Source: Metopolophium dirhodum (Eukaryota > Arthropoda > Insecta > Hemiptera > Aphididae). From it: a stretch of DNA of 64,000 nt. A program made the translations under genes and the position numbers. This document shows positions 1 through 12,784 of this stretch, piece after piece (the stretch's first letter is position 1; every line of letters begins with the position of its first letter). The stretch covers positions 40,805,142 to 40,869,141 of the forward strand of contig NC_083562.1 in assembly GCF_019925205.1 (NCBI RefSeq), written 5' to 3'. The notes beneath the pieces are model-generated. The model had not been told where the DNA came from. It worked only from the letters and a program-made list of their open reading frames with translations, and ran no database searches.

Positions 1-2781
1 AACACAATTATAGGTACCTAGTTTTCTCATTTGGTTATTATTTTATTTTAAATAAATCACAATAATATTATATTACTTGAATTCTTGTTTGTGCTTATCA
101 TCAATATTATGATAAAAATTACTAAAATGTACTTTACCTACCACCTCCCCCTCCACCCCTTCGACTTGCGAATTGTTCATAGGTAGTTATAATCAAACCT
201 TTTTTATAAAATTAAAATCGTACCTATTTTTTTCATGATGTTAAATATAAGTTACTCCCTACAATATTATAATATTATAAAATACGAATAATAATATGAA
301 AAACTAAATCAATGTAAAAATGTAGAAGTAAAAATAACTTAAATTATAATAATATTATATTAATTTCGCACCTAAACGTATTGTAAAAATAAAATATTAT
401 TATGTGTCCTATACAGCTAGTTTCGACTGATGTGATTACGTGAATAATGAGCGATGCTTTCAGCCAACCTGTAGTGTGCAATCACAATAGTCTATAATTC
501 TATATGCTTTACATTAACAAACATTATATTTATCTAGTCACTAAGTAATGCATTGCAAATATTGATCTCGATAAGCTTATTATGTTCAAATAATACTGTG
601 AATCGTAATACATAATACTCAGGTGCCTATACGATCGAACCTGCAGGCGGATCCCAATCCACAGATTAGTACCTATCTATAATGAAACTGCTATTACCAT
701 TACTCAGTGTTCAGAAAAAAAAACCATCGTTGATTGAGCCGATGATGGCAGTTATACAAAGATTGCGTCATAAATAATTTAAAATTGATACATTTCATCA
801 AATATGAATTTGTTAAATGTTTAATAAAATTTACAATTTGGTTATAAAAATACCATTGTTAGTGTAAACTGTACAGTGTGTTGAGTGAACTCGATTATTG
901 AAAATGTCAACATTGTCCATGATGGTAGATATTGTTAAGATTTTTTATTAATCATAAAATATATTGTTTTAAATCATTGTTGTACTGACGTTATATTATA
1001 TAATATATACATTGTCAAATGCAATAAGAGTATATTTATTGAAATTCATTAATTGTAAATTGTATATAAAATAATCTTTGTAACTTAGTAACATCTGTTA
1101 ATCATAAGATTTTTCACCATCGTCGTATGTGCAAAAAATACTATACAATGAAGGCACATTTTATTATATGTATCATTTTATGTTTCAATAATATTATTAC
1201 GTTATTTTTATGGATGTTCTAAAAAAAAAAAATTGTAAAATATTATGCTGTTATTGGTTTACGGCCCAATACAATGTTGTCGTTCTGATATTACGAACGA
1301 TTTCATGGAAAAAAAAATCAAAAAAAAATCTACTTGTATAAATATAAATGTCTATTGCGATCTCGTATTAATTAATTTAATTATGTTATTACGAATGTAT
1401 AAGACCGTGTATCGTACACAAACTTGTCTTGTTGTTGCTGTGTATTTTTTTTTAAAGCGAATATTATTATACGTTTATAAATTACATGTCCGTGTTTCGT
1501 TCAAATTATCGAAGTTGTTTTAATTGATGTGGTAATATGAATTGTAAATAATTTAATTAATATTTACGTATAAAAAATATAAGTGTTCCATAGAATATTC
1601 AACATTTTTAATAATTATAATATTATAAAACATATTATTATTAATGGTTGATAAAAACGTATCGCTGCATATACGTTATTTTGTTTTGTGATTTTAAATT
1701 GAATAAAAATAAATATTTTATTTGATTGTGATGTGATATATTTTGTTCATATACTACGTGAGGTATGTATAACGTTAAAATAACTAATATTTATATTTAA
1801 CTATCATTGTATACACTTGTAAGACAAGAATCGTCGAGAGCTTAATTAATAATTACTGTGACGTGCTGGTTAAACATTAAATTAAATATTCAAGGAAAAT
1901 CGAAATAAATCGCACACAGTACCTATAGATTAATACGCTTTAAAAATCTTTTTAAATATTATTATATTTAAAGAATGTTTCAAAACTTTTCAAATGGTCG
2001 TAATTCAATTATGGAAAATGTATGGAAATAAAAAAAAGAAAATGTTTGGCCGTCATTGTGTAATTGTTTTTAAAAAGTTTTCGATAATTTCTTGTATAAA
2101 TAAAACGTTTTAAAGTTTCGTAAGGTTCAATTTAAAAATAAATATTAAACTTAAGTGGTTGTCAGGAATCATAAAATATCGTACATTATTTACCAGATTA
2201 TTTACGGATGTTAGACAAAAATATGGTAATGTGTTCCTAGTATGCAATTGCGAATTGCGATGGTTAGTTGTGGTGAACCGCGGTCGAGAATTGGCGACTC
2301 GTGGTTAGTGAAAAATCATTGAAAAGTGAACACTTCAAAAAAAGTGTGATCATATTATACGTTGCGTGAACTAACTCGGATTTAATGAGAAAAAATAATA
2401 TAATTTTATGATTCAATTTTAAATATTAATATATTTTATAAGCTTTTTTTAATTTTTCAAGCTAAATATTATCGTTTAAAGGAACTCCTGATTTATGATG
2501 TTATAATAATACTATAAAATTATATTAAAACTAATTTATTTTAACTTCTTTTTTTCTTAGTTTATCTATCATAGTTACCATCCGGATTTAGAATAAACAT
2601 AATATTATAAAATATATAATATAATAAATAAATGATTGTTTAAAGTATTAATATTTCCGTATCGTCTTCATAAAATGTATGCCACTTCTATGAAGTAAAA
2701 AATATAGGAAAACTATTTTTATTTTTATTTTTATTATTTAATATAATAGCTAAGATATTTACACACGTAATCATTTTTATT
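1..2781. other. No gene recognised
   Basis: AT-rich sequence with poly(A/T) runs. A 92-codon open frame at 1245 is low-complexity and unconvincing. A slightly GC-richer patch at 2230-2340 could be an untranslated exon but has no supporting signal. Confidence 0.6.
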
Positions 2782-2965
2782 TTTGAATTGGTATACAAGT
2801 TTACTTTGCATCGGTCGAAGTATTTTTTTCAATTGTAGCAATATTTTGATGAGAATAAATATTTTAAATTTTATAAATTTGTCAATTTTTAATATTAAAT
2901 ATATTAAAAAAAATATTAAAAATATGCTTCGACCGATGCAAAGTAAACTTGTATACCAATTCAAA
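2782..2965. mobile_element. Hairpin MITE with near-perfect long inverted repeats
   Basis: The arm starting TTGAATTGGTATACAAGTTT at 2783 and the arm ending at 2964 are reverse complements over about 39 bp without mismatch, then diverge in an AT-rich loop. Both strands therefore translate to the same first 15 residues, an artefact of the symmetry. No duplication is clear at the borders. Confidence 0.85.
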
Positions 2966-3138
2966 CATCTTTACATTTTTTTAAATCAAACAACTAAAAG
3001 TACCTTAATTTCTGCCAGTCGCTTAGGTTGTTATTCCTATGTTCCACGTGTGTTAGACAAAGACAGCAAAATATTGTCACATCCAACGCCCTTAACTAAG
3101 TAAAATTAATTTATTACCTATTATTACTTTTTTAAATC

Positions 3139-3273
3139 GGTGAACGCATCGCTAAGTTTACGAAATTAAATCAGGAAGAGAACACTGCTAAAGAATCGAC
3201 CGTTTACCAAGTTATGCGACGTATATACATGTCAGGATTGGTGATATTTATTTTATCGTCCCCAGAAATATAA
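3139..3273 (+). other. Short open stretch of possible coding origin, unassigned
   Basis: Forty-four codons without a start: GERIAKFTKLNQEENTAKES followed by TVYQVMRRIYMSGL, ending at TAA 3271-3273. The composition looks more protein-like than the surrounding sequence, and the segment may be a helix-turn-helix relic. No homology is recognised, there is an in-frame stop at 3133-3135, and no splice acceptor stands out. Confidence 0.2.
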
Positions 3274-4857
3274 ATCTAAGCGGTCCACAATGACCTCTTA
3301 TATTGTTTAGAAGAAAAAATTGATCCGGCCCTTGTGTCTCTATATATCAAAAAATTATTCTATAGCCCATTTTATCTGAAATAATGAAGTAATAAACGCA
3401 GTTCAACAAAGTTATGACTGAGTCATAAATTAATATTTAAAAATACAGCAATGCAATGCATGAAGTCTAACAAATTAATTATGATGATTATTTCAGAGTT
3501 TAATTTTAAAACATCTGACACTCGAAAGCCAAGGTGTCGGTGTGAATCAATTGACTTTTACTTTTCAATTGTTTGATAAGTTTATCAAAATCCATAAGCT
3601 TCTAACTTATTCACCTTCCAACAAATTACGCAAGAGAGTTTTTACTAACTTTTAAAATTTAAAACAAACGATTGCAATCCATCTTTAGGTTTATTGTGAA
3701 TATTTAAATAAATACAATATAAGAATGGAAGCAATATAAAGAATATATTTTAAGGCATCTCAACTAAGTTGAAGGAAGCGTAAAAATATACTTGAATGTG
3801 TGAGGGGTGGCCAAGTTCACCATTCAAAAGATAAATAGCGATTTAAAAAAAAAATAAAACAAATAATGACTTATGAGTTATGATTATTTTTATGTCGCGT
3901 ATTACCATATTTTACTAAGTACATTTAAATAACGAAATATTCCGTATACGCCAATCTCAGCGGACGGTTACAGTCTGACTGAATTAAAAAAAATCGACGA
4001 TAACACAAACATTATTAGTATTATAATAATATTTCTCCAAAATAAAAATAACTGTGAAATAATCACTACAAATGCAAATTTTAATTTATGATAATAATTT
4101 GTATATGCAACTGAAATATTAATTAATTGTTTAAAAAAATTGGCTAAATGCAGTTAGGTAACTGTTATATAAAAAAAATTAACAAAACGTATACTATTCA
4201 GGTGTACTTATATTAATGTGTTGGTACTTAGTGGTCGGGCACAGTAAATTATTCACTAGAAAACGATTGAGGCCAAGTACAATACGGCAACTGCAAACAG
4301 AAAAGCCGGTTGAAGGGCAGCCTGCAAAGGACTTTCAAATGGTACCATTGTACTATACTATACACCAGAGGACTTGATGATCAAATTCTACATAATTGAT
4401 ATTTAAGTTTAAATATAAACTCGAGCTAATGCGAATCCAATTGACTTAATCCGTTTTATCAATAGTTATTTATTTAGGTATGGATTTTGAATAAAAATAA
4501 TATTTTACTTTATTCGGAATTGGCTAAAATTGTATTCAGTTGTTATAGACACTAGTACACTACTAATTCGACTTTATGCGTTTAATAATTATTCACTTAT
4601 ATCGAGTGAGGTTGGTGTATTACCCTGAGATAACATCAAAAAATGAACTCAAGACAGCGTATTTATAATACGCTACAATACTATATTTGTACAGGCTGTG
4701 CTGTGGCTGTATAAGGAACAACCACATATTTCTAAAAAGTTACTGACTAGTCACCAGGCCGAATAGAACAGGTGAACAGTTCATCTTATTAGGTACCTAT
4801 TACGATGACAATAATTATTGTTCAGTCATCACCATGCCGTGGTTGGGTAAACAACGT

Positions 4858-5194
4858 GTCTTTGTCATCAAACCATTTTTTAAAAATTCCGAATCTGAGA
4901 TTGCGAAACAGAGGCCATTTCAAACGCGTATCGGTTTAACTTCGAATGGTCCGCTCGCTGCCCTAGTGCCCTTGTGACTTTTTTGTATGGGGGTGCCTAA
5001 CAAAGTTGAAGTTTTTTAAATATCATTCTCAAGCACTTGAAGAACTTAAGTATGCCATTCGCGAACAAATCACGAGAATTCCTAACGATATGCTGGCACT
5101 CCTACAAGTGATGGAAAACTTCCAACAACGTCTCCATATTATGTTCGTCACTTTTCAAGACAAGCATTTAGAAAATTTATTTTTTGAAACCTGA
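4858..5194 (+). pseudogene. Internally deleted DUF4817-type (Tc1/mariner-like) transposase relic
   Basis: Two ends of one transposase are seen with the middle missing. At 4858-4935 the frame reads FVIKPFFKNSESEIAKQRPF and onward, the typical helix-turn-helix start (DUF4817) of DDE transposases common in insect genomes. After a stop, a frame near 4979 reads LFCMGVPNKVEVF, resembling the FFLWGxLKxKVY block near the end of the catalytic domain. From 5006 it continues in another frame as ALEELKYAIREQITRIPNDM followed by VMENFQQRLH, the conserved carboxyl-terminal segment. Stops, frameshifts and a deletion of most of the catalytic domain show it is dead. Terminal repeats were not located. Confidence 0.7.
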
Positions 5195-5750
5195 CTAAAA
5201 AAAGTATTTAATTAAAAGAACCTTGAAATATAATACCAAGATATATTTTTAGATTTCTCAAAACAGTCATAAGTTTATTTACTAGAAATTAAAAAAAAAC
5301 AATTAAAATTAAAATTGTTATGTCATTGGATAATATTCGAACGTATAATAATGATTTATCCTCAAGCAATTTTTATTATTTTGTTATTTTGTTATTATTT
5401 AAAAAATATTGATCGTAGAACCTTGAAATATTTTGCTAATACTTAAAATATAATTTTTATTTATTTATATTATTCATATATTCCTATATACGTACACAAT
5501 GACATTATAAATTGCTATTTATTATAATATCCTAATAAGAAAAATAAGATGTCAGATAAATGAATCCACAATGGTGTAATTAAAATGCCTGTCCATATCG
5601 CCGTGTTATAAATTATAACAACATCATCATAGTCGTCCCGACGTTTGGGGTAGACGTAAAGTTGCCAGATTTTAAAATTATCAAACCGGGACGTCATATT
5701 GAATAGGTAACCCTTTTTTTTTTTGCTTTTATGGAAATAAGTTTATCCAT

Positions 5751-7179
5751 TTTAGATTCTGAGTGGATGAATGTATTGATTTTACAATGATGTGTGTTTT
5801 TTTTTTTTTTTTTTGTGTCTCTCATCACTTTTTAGGACAGTAAAAGTGCTTGGATTTTCTTCAACAGTAACTTTTCTGATAGGAAAGTGAATGTAGTTGG
5901 TACTTTGGGGGGGTCAAAAGTAAAAATTTCCCAGTAATTTTCAAAAGCGACGTGAAAAACAAAAGAAAAGTTAAGGAAAAACGGGAATTTTTACGCAAAA
6001 TCTGTTTTCGAGAAAATTGATTTTGGTTTTTGGTGTAACTCTAAAACAAATGACCGTAGGGACATGAAATTTTGACTGAATGTTTATAACTGCATTTCCT
6101 CTACACCATAATATTTTGACTTATTTTGAGCTGTTTACGGACATTGTGAATTTCCATTTTTTTTAGTTTTTTTTTCTATAAATATCAATAAAATTTTATC
6201 TGTCAGGTAAAAAATCTTGAAAATTTAATAGAAAGCTCCTAGGTTAAGGTTTCAAAGGCAGATGAAAAAAATTAAAATCCTTAGTCACAGTTTTTATTTA
6301 TAAGCATTTAAAGTTCAAATTTTGACAAAATACGGAAAAATCACGAAAATTAACAAATTATTTTGTTGAGAATTCATAAAAATTTTTCTTCTTGAATCTA
6401 AGATTTGAAAATGTAATATAAGATTACTCATAAGTTTGTCTACCTTTATCAAAAAAAAAATGTCTACAAGAAACTTAAATTAAATTTTTATGAGCGTATG
6501 AAATTTATATTTTTACAACATTTGATATTCACTCGATTTCTCATGTAACAATTTTCCTATTTTATTGTAATTAAAAAACGAATGACTGTAGATACTTGAA
6601 AATTTCACTGAATGTTTATATTAGCTTTTTCTATACACCATAAAATTTTGAAAATATTTTAACTCTTTTTGAGCTGTTTACAAACATTGTCAGTTTTTAA
6701 TTTTTTTAGTTTTTTTTTCTATAAATATCAATTTTATTTGTTGGGTAAAAAAGCGTGAAAATTCAATATAAGGCTCCTGATATATCATTCTAATAGCAGT
6801 TGAAAAATATTAAAAATACATAGGCACAATTTTTTTTTATAAGCATTTAAAGTTCAAATTTTGACAACATTTATCAAATTTATAATTTATTAATTATTTT
6901 GTGGTTAAAAATGTATAAAATGTTTAACTTCTATGGCTAAGGATTGAAAATTTAAAACAAGGCTCCGCGTAAATAGGTTATATATAAATTACATTATTCA
7001 CAATAATATCATCAAATATACTTGGTAATATCATAGGCTGACTGACCGTTATCGCTCAGAATCGTTTTTCTTATACAATGATATTATATCATTGAATTCA
7101 AATTTAACACCATCCATTACAGTGACCCACTTGTAACCTACTGTTCAGCAGAGCAACATCCACTTACCCACCTTTTTTT
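5751..7179 (+). repeat. Family A interspersed repeat, longest copy
   Basis: Begins TTTAGATTCTGAGTGGATGA and ends with ACATCCACTTACCCACC plus a T-run. Near the 3' end come CGCTCAGAATCG and the block TTAACACCATCCATTACAGT followed by GACCCACTTGTAACC. The 5' GATTCTGAG and 3' CTCAGAATC form inverted subterminal repeats. The body contains the recurring phrase GAGCTGTTTACGGACATTGT and shows internal duplication (two related blocks at about 6050-6350 and 6580-6900). No coding frame. The class is not known to me. Confidence 0.8.
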
Positions 7180-7845
7180 ATTTAAATATTTTTTAGCTAA
7201 TACAATTTTTTTACATTAACTTACTACTATTGTTATTACTTATTAGTTATTACCAATATTGATGCTTTTGTATGAATTAATTTTGAAAAAAAAAAACGAG
7301 GATAAAAACAATAATATATGTATAATATGAATAATAATTTTTACTTAGTAACTTGGTATACAAATTATTTATTTTTGTGGGCATGAATTCAGTATATTAT
7401 ACAATATGGAGTAATAGTACTCTATGATATTATATCGGCTTATCGCCCTAGTCCCCAACCAACTAGTTTCTGTGAACCGTATCTATCCCAGCGACCAATA
7501 TATTATGTATAATATATATTCTTACTTATATGTGGCTCAGGCGACGGCATTTCCATTGCGCAGTTTCAATCGGGACATTTTTGTCTTTAGTCGGGACAGA
7601 GTGATCAATAACGGGACGGATGGCAACCCTTGGTAGACGATACAGTATTATATAGTTATTATTTTATTCGATGATTTAAATCAAGGGTTGCAACTTATCA
7701 ATTAATATTTTAGGAAGCCCACATTTGGGATTTAGTACGTTTTCGGAGACCATAAAATTGAAATGTGCATATTTATCTAAATAAAGTAAAGAAAAAATCA
7801 AAAAAATCAAATGAAAACTTCATTAAATTCACCAACAATAATTTT

Positions 7846-8035
7846 AAAAAAGGTGAGCAAGTGGTACTGCTTTGCTGTACATTATATGACATTGAGTCAT
7901 TGTGGATTACTGTAATGGATGTGTTATAAGTTTATAATTTATATTTGAATTCAATGATTGGTATCATTGTAAAATGAAAAATGTTTCTGAGTGAAGAGAC
8001 TGTCTTTCAGTCTATATTACTAAGTATATTTTATT
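7846..8035 (-). repeat. Family A fragment (3' end, reverse)
   Basis: Starts AAAAAGGTGAGCAAGTGG and contains the reversed CACTGTAATGGATG-type block and a diverged GATTCTGAGC region. It corresponds to the last 190 bp of the copy at 5751-7179. Confidence 0.65.
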
Positions 8036-9169
8036 ACATTTTTATATTATTACTATTTAAGTAATTGATTTCCATAAACATTGAATTTGAAAATGTTATT
8101 GTGTGTATACAAAGTAATAATGTACATTAAAAGTTTCAAGTACCCGTGAATAATAATTTTTAAATTCCAACAAAATAACTAAAATTGTTATTCTGCGTTT
8201 AATATTTAATTTCTTCCAATAAAATTCTTTATTAAACTTTTATACAACAAAATAATATCCATTAATATGGAGTTTCCTGGATATTTCATCCAACACTGTC
8301 TTCTACTATGGACGAATGGCTATGCAACAGATGCTTAGCATTGCCAAACTATTTAGCCTATTCTGAATTGAAAAAAATAAAATTAACTTAAAATTTAAAC
8401 TCAATGAGAACAATATAAATTATAGTGTGATGAACTTTGTATTCTAACGACAGACAAAGAGTAGAATCTACATGTCGTCTACAAATATAAAACAACTGAT
8501 AACACTGAACATTGAAATATAGAATGAAAACACACTGAAATTAAATACATTTTTTTTTTTAAATGGCTATGGGGTGAAATATCATTTCGATCACTGCCAG
8601 ATTCACAATTCACATTAAATTATGTACAAATCAAAAAAAATATTTGTAGTTAATTTTTTACTGGTAGTAGATTATGATGAACTAACTGGGTGTTACTTTT
8701 TTTATTACAAAGTAAACTCAATTATTTTGTAATAAGATGATGAAAATTGTCATGAATAAGGCAAATATTTTTACTTAATTCTAAAACAGTTAGTTTATTT
8801 TCTGAGTATAATACTTGTATTTTTCATAAATTAACTTTTACTACTGCTTTATTAAAGTAAAATTTTGATTATTATAAATTAATTTAAAGAAATTATAACA
8901 AAATAACAAGAATATATTTTACCTTTTTTCATTAAAATACAAGAAAATATAATCAAAAAATTCAATTTAACTATGGAATAATATAATTTTAAATGTATAC
9001 TTAATACTTATATTATGTCAGAACATTATTCATGTTGAATTTATGAACCACTTAAATATTTTGGTTATTATTAAACTGCAATCTCTTAATTTCCTAAAAA
9101 CAAAAATATTTATACAATTATGATACCAATATAGAATATTGAATAATAGTTTACCTAAATTGTATGGAA

Positions 9170-10936
9170 CTAGTCATCTTCACTATCGGAGCTATCTGAA
9201 TATGCAAGACCTGGTAAAATATTAGATTTGGTTTCACCTGAAAAAAATAAATACAGTACAAAAAATATTTATTACATAATATAATTTACACGTGAAGGAT
9301 TAAACCATCCTTATACTTTAAGTATCAATAACTGACAATTCACTTCATGGAAATGTTAATACAAATATATTTTAAAAATTGTTAGTGTTAGAAATTAGAA
9401 TAAAGTTTAAATTTACTTTAAGTTGTAATTTATTATATTTACAAATACAATATAGTAAGTAATTTTTGTTTTTATTAATTTGTGTATCAAATTAAAATAA
9501 TTAACTAACAAATAAAAAAGGAAAACCACAGTGAACAAACTTATTGGTTTATATTATATGAGCCTAAAATTAATTTTAGCCAATAACTGATGTCATACTA
9601 CCAAATTAAATTCTCAAAATGTTTAAACTAATATAAATACAATAGTGAGTATAACTAAACCATGTATGATAAATTTAATAAGTTGAATGTAAATTTGTAT
9701 TAGAAAACACCATACGTCTAAAAAAAAAAAAAAGATTAAATATTGAAGTAAAATACAGGTTTTTAATTTTGAAATAAAACTAAATAGTAGTCTATAATAT
9801 ACACTTGTATTTTAACATTGCATATTTTGTAACATTTATTTAATAAAACATGTATTAAAATTGTTTTTCTATTAAATGTGTAATGCCTACTACGATACAC
9901 TTTTTTCTTCATAATAATTATACACATTATAGTATCATATCTCAAATGATTTGTGATGGAAAATACAATTGAAACTAATTATTATGAGTTATGACTGTAA
10001 GAGAACTCTTTTAATGGATTTTATTTATATTTAAAATGTATGTTTGTTATTTATATAGACAATACTGTATATTATCATACTTGTTAATTTCTCTGGTACT
10101 ATTTTAGATTCATCAAAGGGAGGTTTGTGTTTTTTTGAAGGATTAGTGCTTTCTTCCAATGTTCTTTTCTTTATGATTGCACCTGCCAGTAGCTTACTCT
10201 GTGTTTTTCTCGGTCTGTCGATATAACAATAAATATAAATTACATATTTATTTTACCAATATTTTACTAGTATGACCTGTCAATCATAATTACTTACACA
10301 CTACTTTTCAAAGTCTGTGGTTTAGGAATAGGGACCATCAACGGAGAAACTATAGTTTCACACTGAAGAGTTGATACTTTTGAACGATATTCTTCAATCT
10401 GTCTGGCCTCCTCAATTAGCTGACGTCTTTCTTCATCCATTTTTGTCTTATCAACCAGTTCAAGAAATCCCACTTCATCGTCATCCAGACCTCTAATCAT
10501 GTTTTCTAAACAAATTTAATATTATGAGCAAAATTTTTATTTGAAAAACTAGAACTTCCTATTACACTTTGAAGTTTAAACACTTTGACATTTGAAGTCT
10601 AAATCATTTTAAACAGTTACAACTGTGAACATCCATGTGTTCTAGATAGTACTTTTAACAAATGTCACGCAAAATATTTACTGAGTTTATGAGTCTCTTC
10701 ATATTCGTATTCTTTTTTTCTGCGTTGTTCTTCGAGTCTATCAAACAATGATCGGTGATCATATTGTTCTTCGGGCACCGCTATACAAAACAATTTTTTT
10801 TTATTAAAATTACCAAGTGAAGATGAACTAAAACGTTACCCAAAGGCTGTTCAGCCGTTCTAACTTTGTCCCATTCTTCTTGACGGATTCTGCGGCGTTC
10901 GGCAAGCTCTGTTTCCGAAACAAATCCGGAACTCAT
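9170..10936 (-). CDS. PSME3IP1: PSME3-interacting protein (FAM192A/NIP30 family), 5 exons, complete
   Basis: Exons, read downward on the minus strand: 10936-10840, 10780-10682, 10505-10298, 10214-10081, 9237-9170 (606 nt, 201 aa plus stop). All junctions are GT/AG and phases close. The start is the ATG giving MSSGFVSETELAERR, which matches the family's amino-terminal FVSE-ELxERRxxRQEEW block. Further family landmarks are YDHRSLFDRLEEQ (exon 2), MIRGLDDDEVGFL (exon 3), KLLAGAIIKKR (exon 4) and the carboxyl-terminal ILPGLAYSDSSDSEDD (residues 186-201). In the human protein the equivalent acidic, CK2-phosphorylated tail binds the nuclear proteasome activator PA28-gamma (PSME3); the Ser-Asp pattern is kept here. 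It is therefore probably a nuclear regulator of PA28-gamma proteasomes. The protein is shorter than human (about 254 aa), mainly in the low-complexity middle. Charged, coiled-coil-like stretches occupy exons 1-3. It is transcribed independently of the UGT gene, which lies on the same strand about 2.7 kb upstream. Confidence 0.93.
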
Positions 10937-11876
10937 GTTTGTAACAATTCACTGGTACGTCAAAAAGGTTATAGAAAAAAATGGTGGTTCATTTTCATTA
11001 GTAAACACCGTCGCCGTGTATTTTATTAATTTAAAACAGTATAATTGGGAATTATTGTGGTTATTTTACGATGTTTGATTTAACTTGAATTCATATTTCA
11101 TAATACTTACATGGGTATTAGCTATTAATTTATTAGTAATAATAATATAATGGCTACATAGGACATAATATTATCTAATAATAATATTTAATAATATTAT
11201 GTTTTTTGTTTACATTATGTTTGTCGGTAAATGATAGTGCTATCACAGACAGCGTTGATACTGTGGCGACCACAACAATATTATCAATGTAACCACGGTA
11301 CCAGCGCGTCAGTCGCCGCCAGCTGCTGCGCGCCCCTTTCTTTCAACATTCTATACTTACTCGTATTACATTGGTAACCCGACAAATCGACCGTTCCTAC
11401 CAAAATACAACCATTCCAAAGAGTATAGGTATGTTTAATCTATGGTGGTACTTCGGCGGTACGAACTTTAGACATATAAATAAATATATATATATTATTA
11501 TTTATGTGTCTAGGGTACAAACCACAGATTTCTATATATTCCTAGATAGCGAACTCCAGACTCCACTCATGAATAATTGAAGCTTCAAGGTCGGTTGGCA
11601 ATTGTATGGTATTACATATGACAAATAAGATGATATGATTTATTTTGTATCGTAATTTATTAGTTCCAAACATGTAATTGAAAAAAAAATTAATATTTTA
11701 TATAAGTCATTTTACATTTACTATTTAATTTGACAATTAAAAAAAATATTATTCCCAATACATTTTGTATAATAAATGAAATGTTTTGTCAACCGACAAA
11801 ATGGCTGCCGTCCACAGCTGAGCTTCACTTTCAACAATGTAAATTGTATAGGAGTTCCTTATCTAGTGTAGTATAG

Positions 11877-12099
11877 AAGTCTGTGGTACGAACACACAGA
11901 TAAATACTACTATACCCACAGAGATGTCTATGATCCAACCCAGGCTCGGCTTCGCGGCCTCAGGATGTTCACGGTGCCGGCCGGCGTCTACTCCTTCAGA
12001 GTTCAGGATCAGTGCGGGACAACAACGCGATCAACTGCAAGTTGCATCACCGCGAAATCCGGCATTGTTTTTATCCCGATAACAGCAACTATACTCTGA
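11877..12099 (+). CDS. Candidate terminal exon of an unrecognised protein
   Basis: A conspicuously GC-rich island in AT-rich DNA. From a GTATAG acceptor-like site (AG at 11875-11876) one frame stays open for about 74 codons to TGA at 12097-12099. Its product begins SLWYEHTDKYYYTHRDVYDP, continues TQARLRGLRMFTVPAGVYSF and then RVQDQCGTTTR, and ends with a hydrophobic IVFIPITATIL tail. The third-position GC content and the Tyr/Arg/Asp-rich composition look like real aphid coding sequence rather than chance. There is no in-frame ATG upstream before a stop at 11869-11871, so it would be an internal or last exon, or a retrocopy fragment. I do not recognise the family. No clear partner exon was found nearby on the plus strand, and no AATAAA follows closely. 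The minus strand is partly open over the same stretch. Confidence 0.4.
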
Positions 12100-12207
12100 G
12101 ACACATGCTAATTTCCAGTATAATAATATAATAATTTTTTTTTGGGGGGTAACCCGCGGCAACATAGGCCATTGGGTGGAATATAATATTTTATACATCT
12201 AGATTAG

Positions 12208-12300
12208 CGGTTCTCAACGTTTTTTACATCCGAGTACCATCAACAAATTTTAAAAATTGTCAAGTACCACTTCTTTATAAAAAATATCTAGCTCAGGAAC
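12208..12300 (+). repeat. hAT-like terminal fragment
   Basis: TTAGCGGTTCTCAACGTTTT followed by CCGAGTACC resembles the CAGCGGTTCTCAACC terminus of Charlie-like hAT elements. Only one end is seen. Confidence 0.5.
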
Positions 12301-12784
12301 TAATAAGAACTGATACAAAGTAAAAATGAAACTACTAAATATGAAAATAATAATTATAATTATTGTAAAAAATTAATGTGCTTGTCCTGTACGGCTGGTA
12401 TATGTTACTATGAATGTCTGCAATTGTTGAGTGCTGACAATCGCCTAGTGAATGTTGACATGCATCTACTAGATTGTTGAATGTTGAAAAATTAAAATAA
12501 TATAGACATGTACTAGTGGATGTTGACATGCACAACACGGTTTTGGTTAATGTTGACAGAGGTAGTTACGTATTCGCACATAATATTATACTACATTAGT
12601 ACTTTAATAGTCTATATAGACAATAATATAAAATAGAAACAATATGTTGAGTTATAAATTAATTTTATTAGTTAAACAATATTATACTTGTATTATTAAT
12701 TTAAATTATGATTACTTTACCTTACAAAAATTATGATTTTTAAAAAACGGGGAAAATTATTATAGGTACATATTGTAACATGCC

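Noticed and set aside
1245..1523. 92-codon open frame
   Set aside because: AT-rich, low-complexity sequence (runs of Lys and Leu/Ile), no splice context and no recognisable motif.
2734..3103. Two overlapping open frames on opposite strands beginning with the same 15 residues
   Set aside because: They are mirror images created by the inverted-repeat element at 2782-2965, not genes.
12335..12538. Short repeated ATGTTGACATGCA phrases as a regulatory array
   Set aside because: Only three imperfect units with irregular spacing; likely simple local duplication or transposon remnant.
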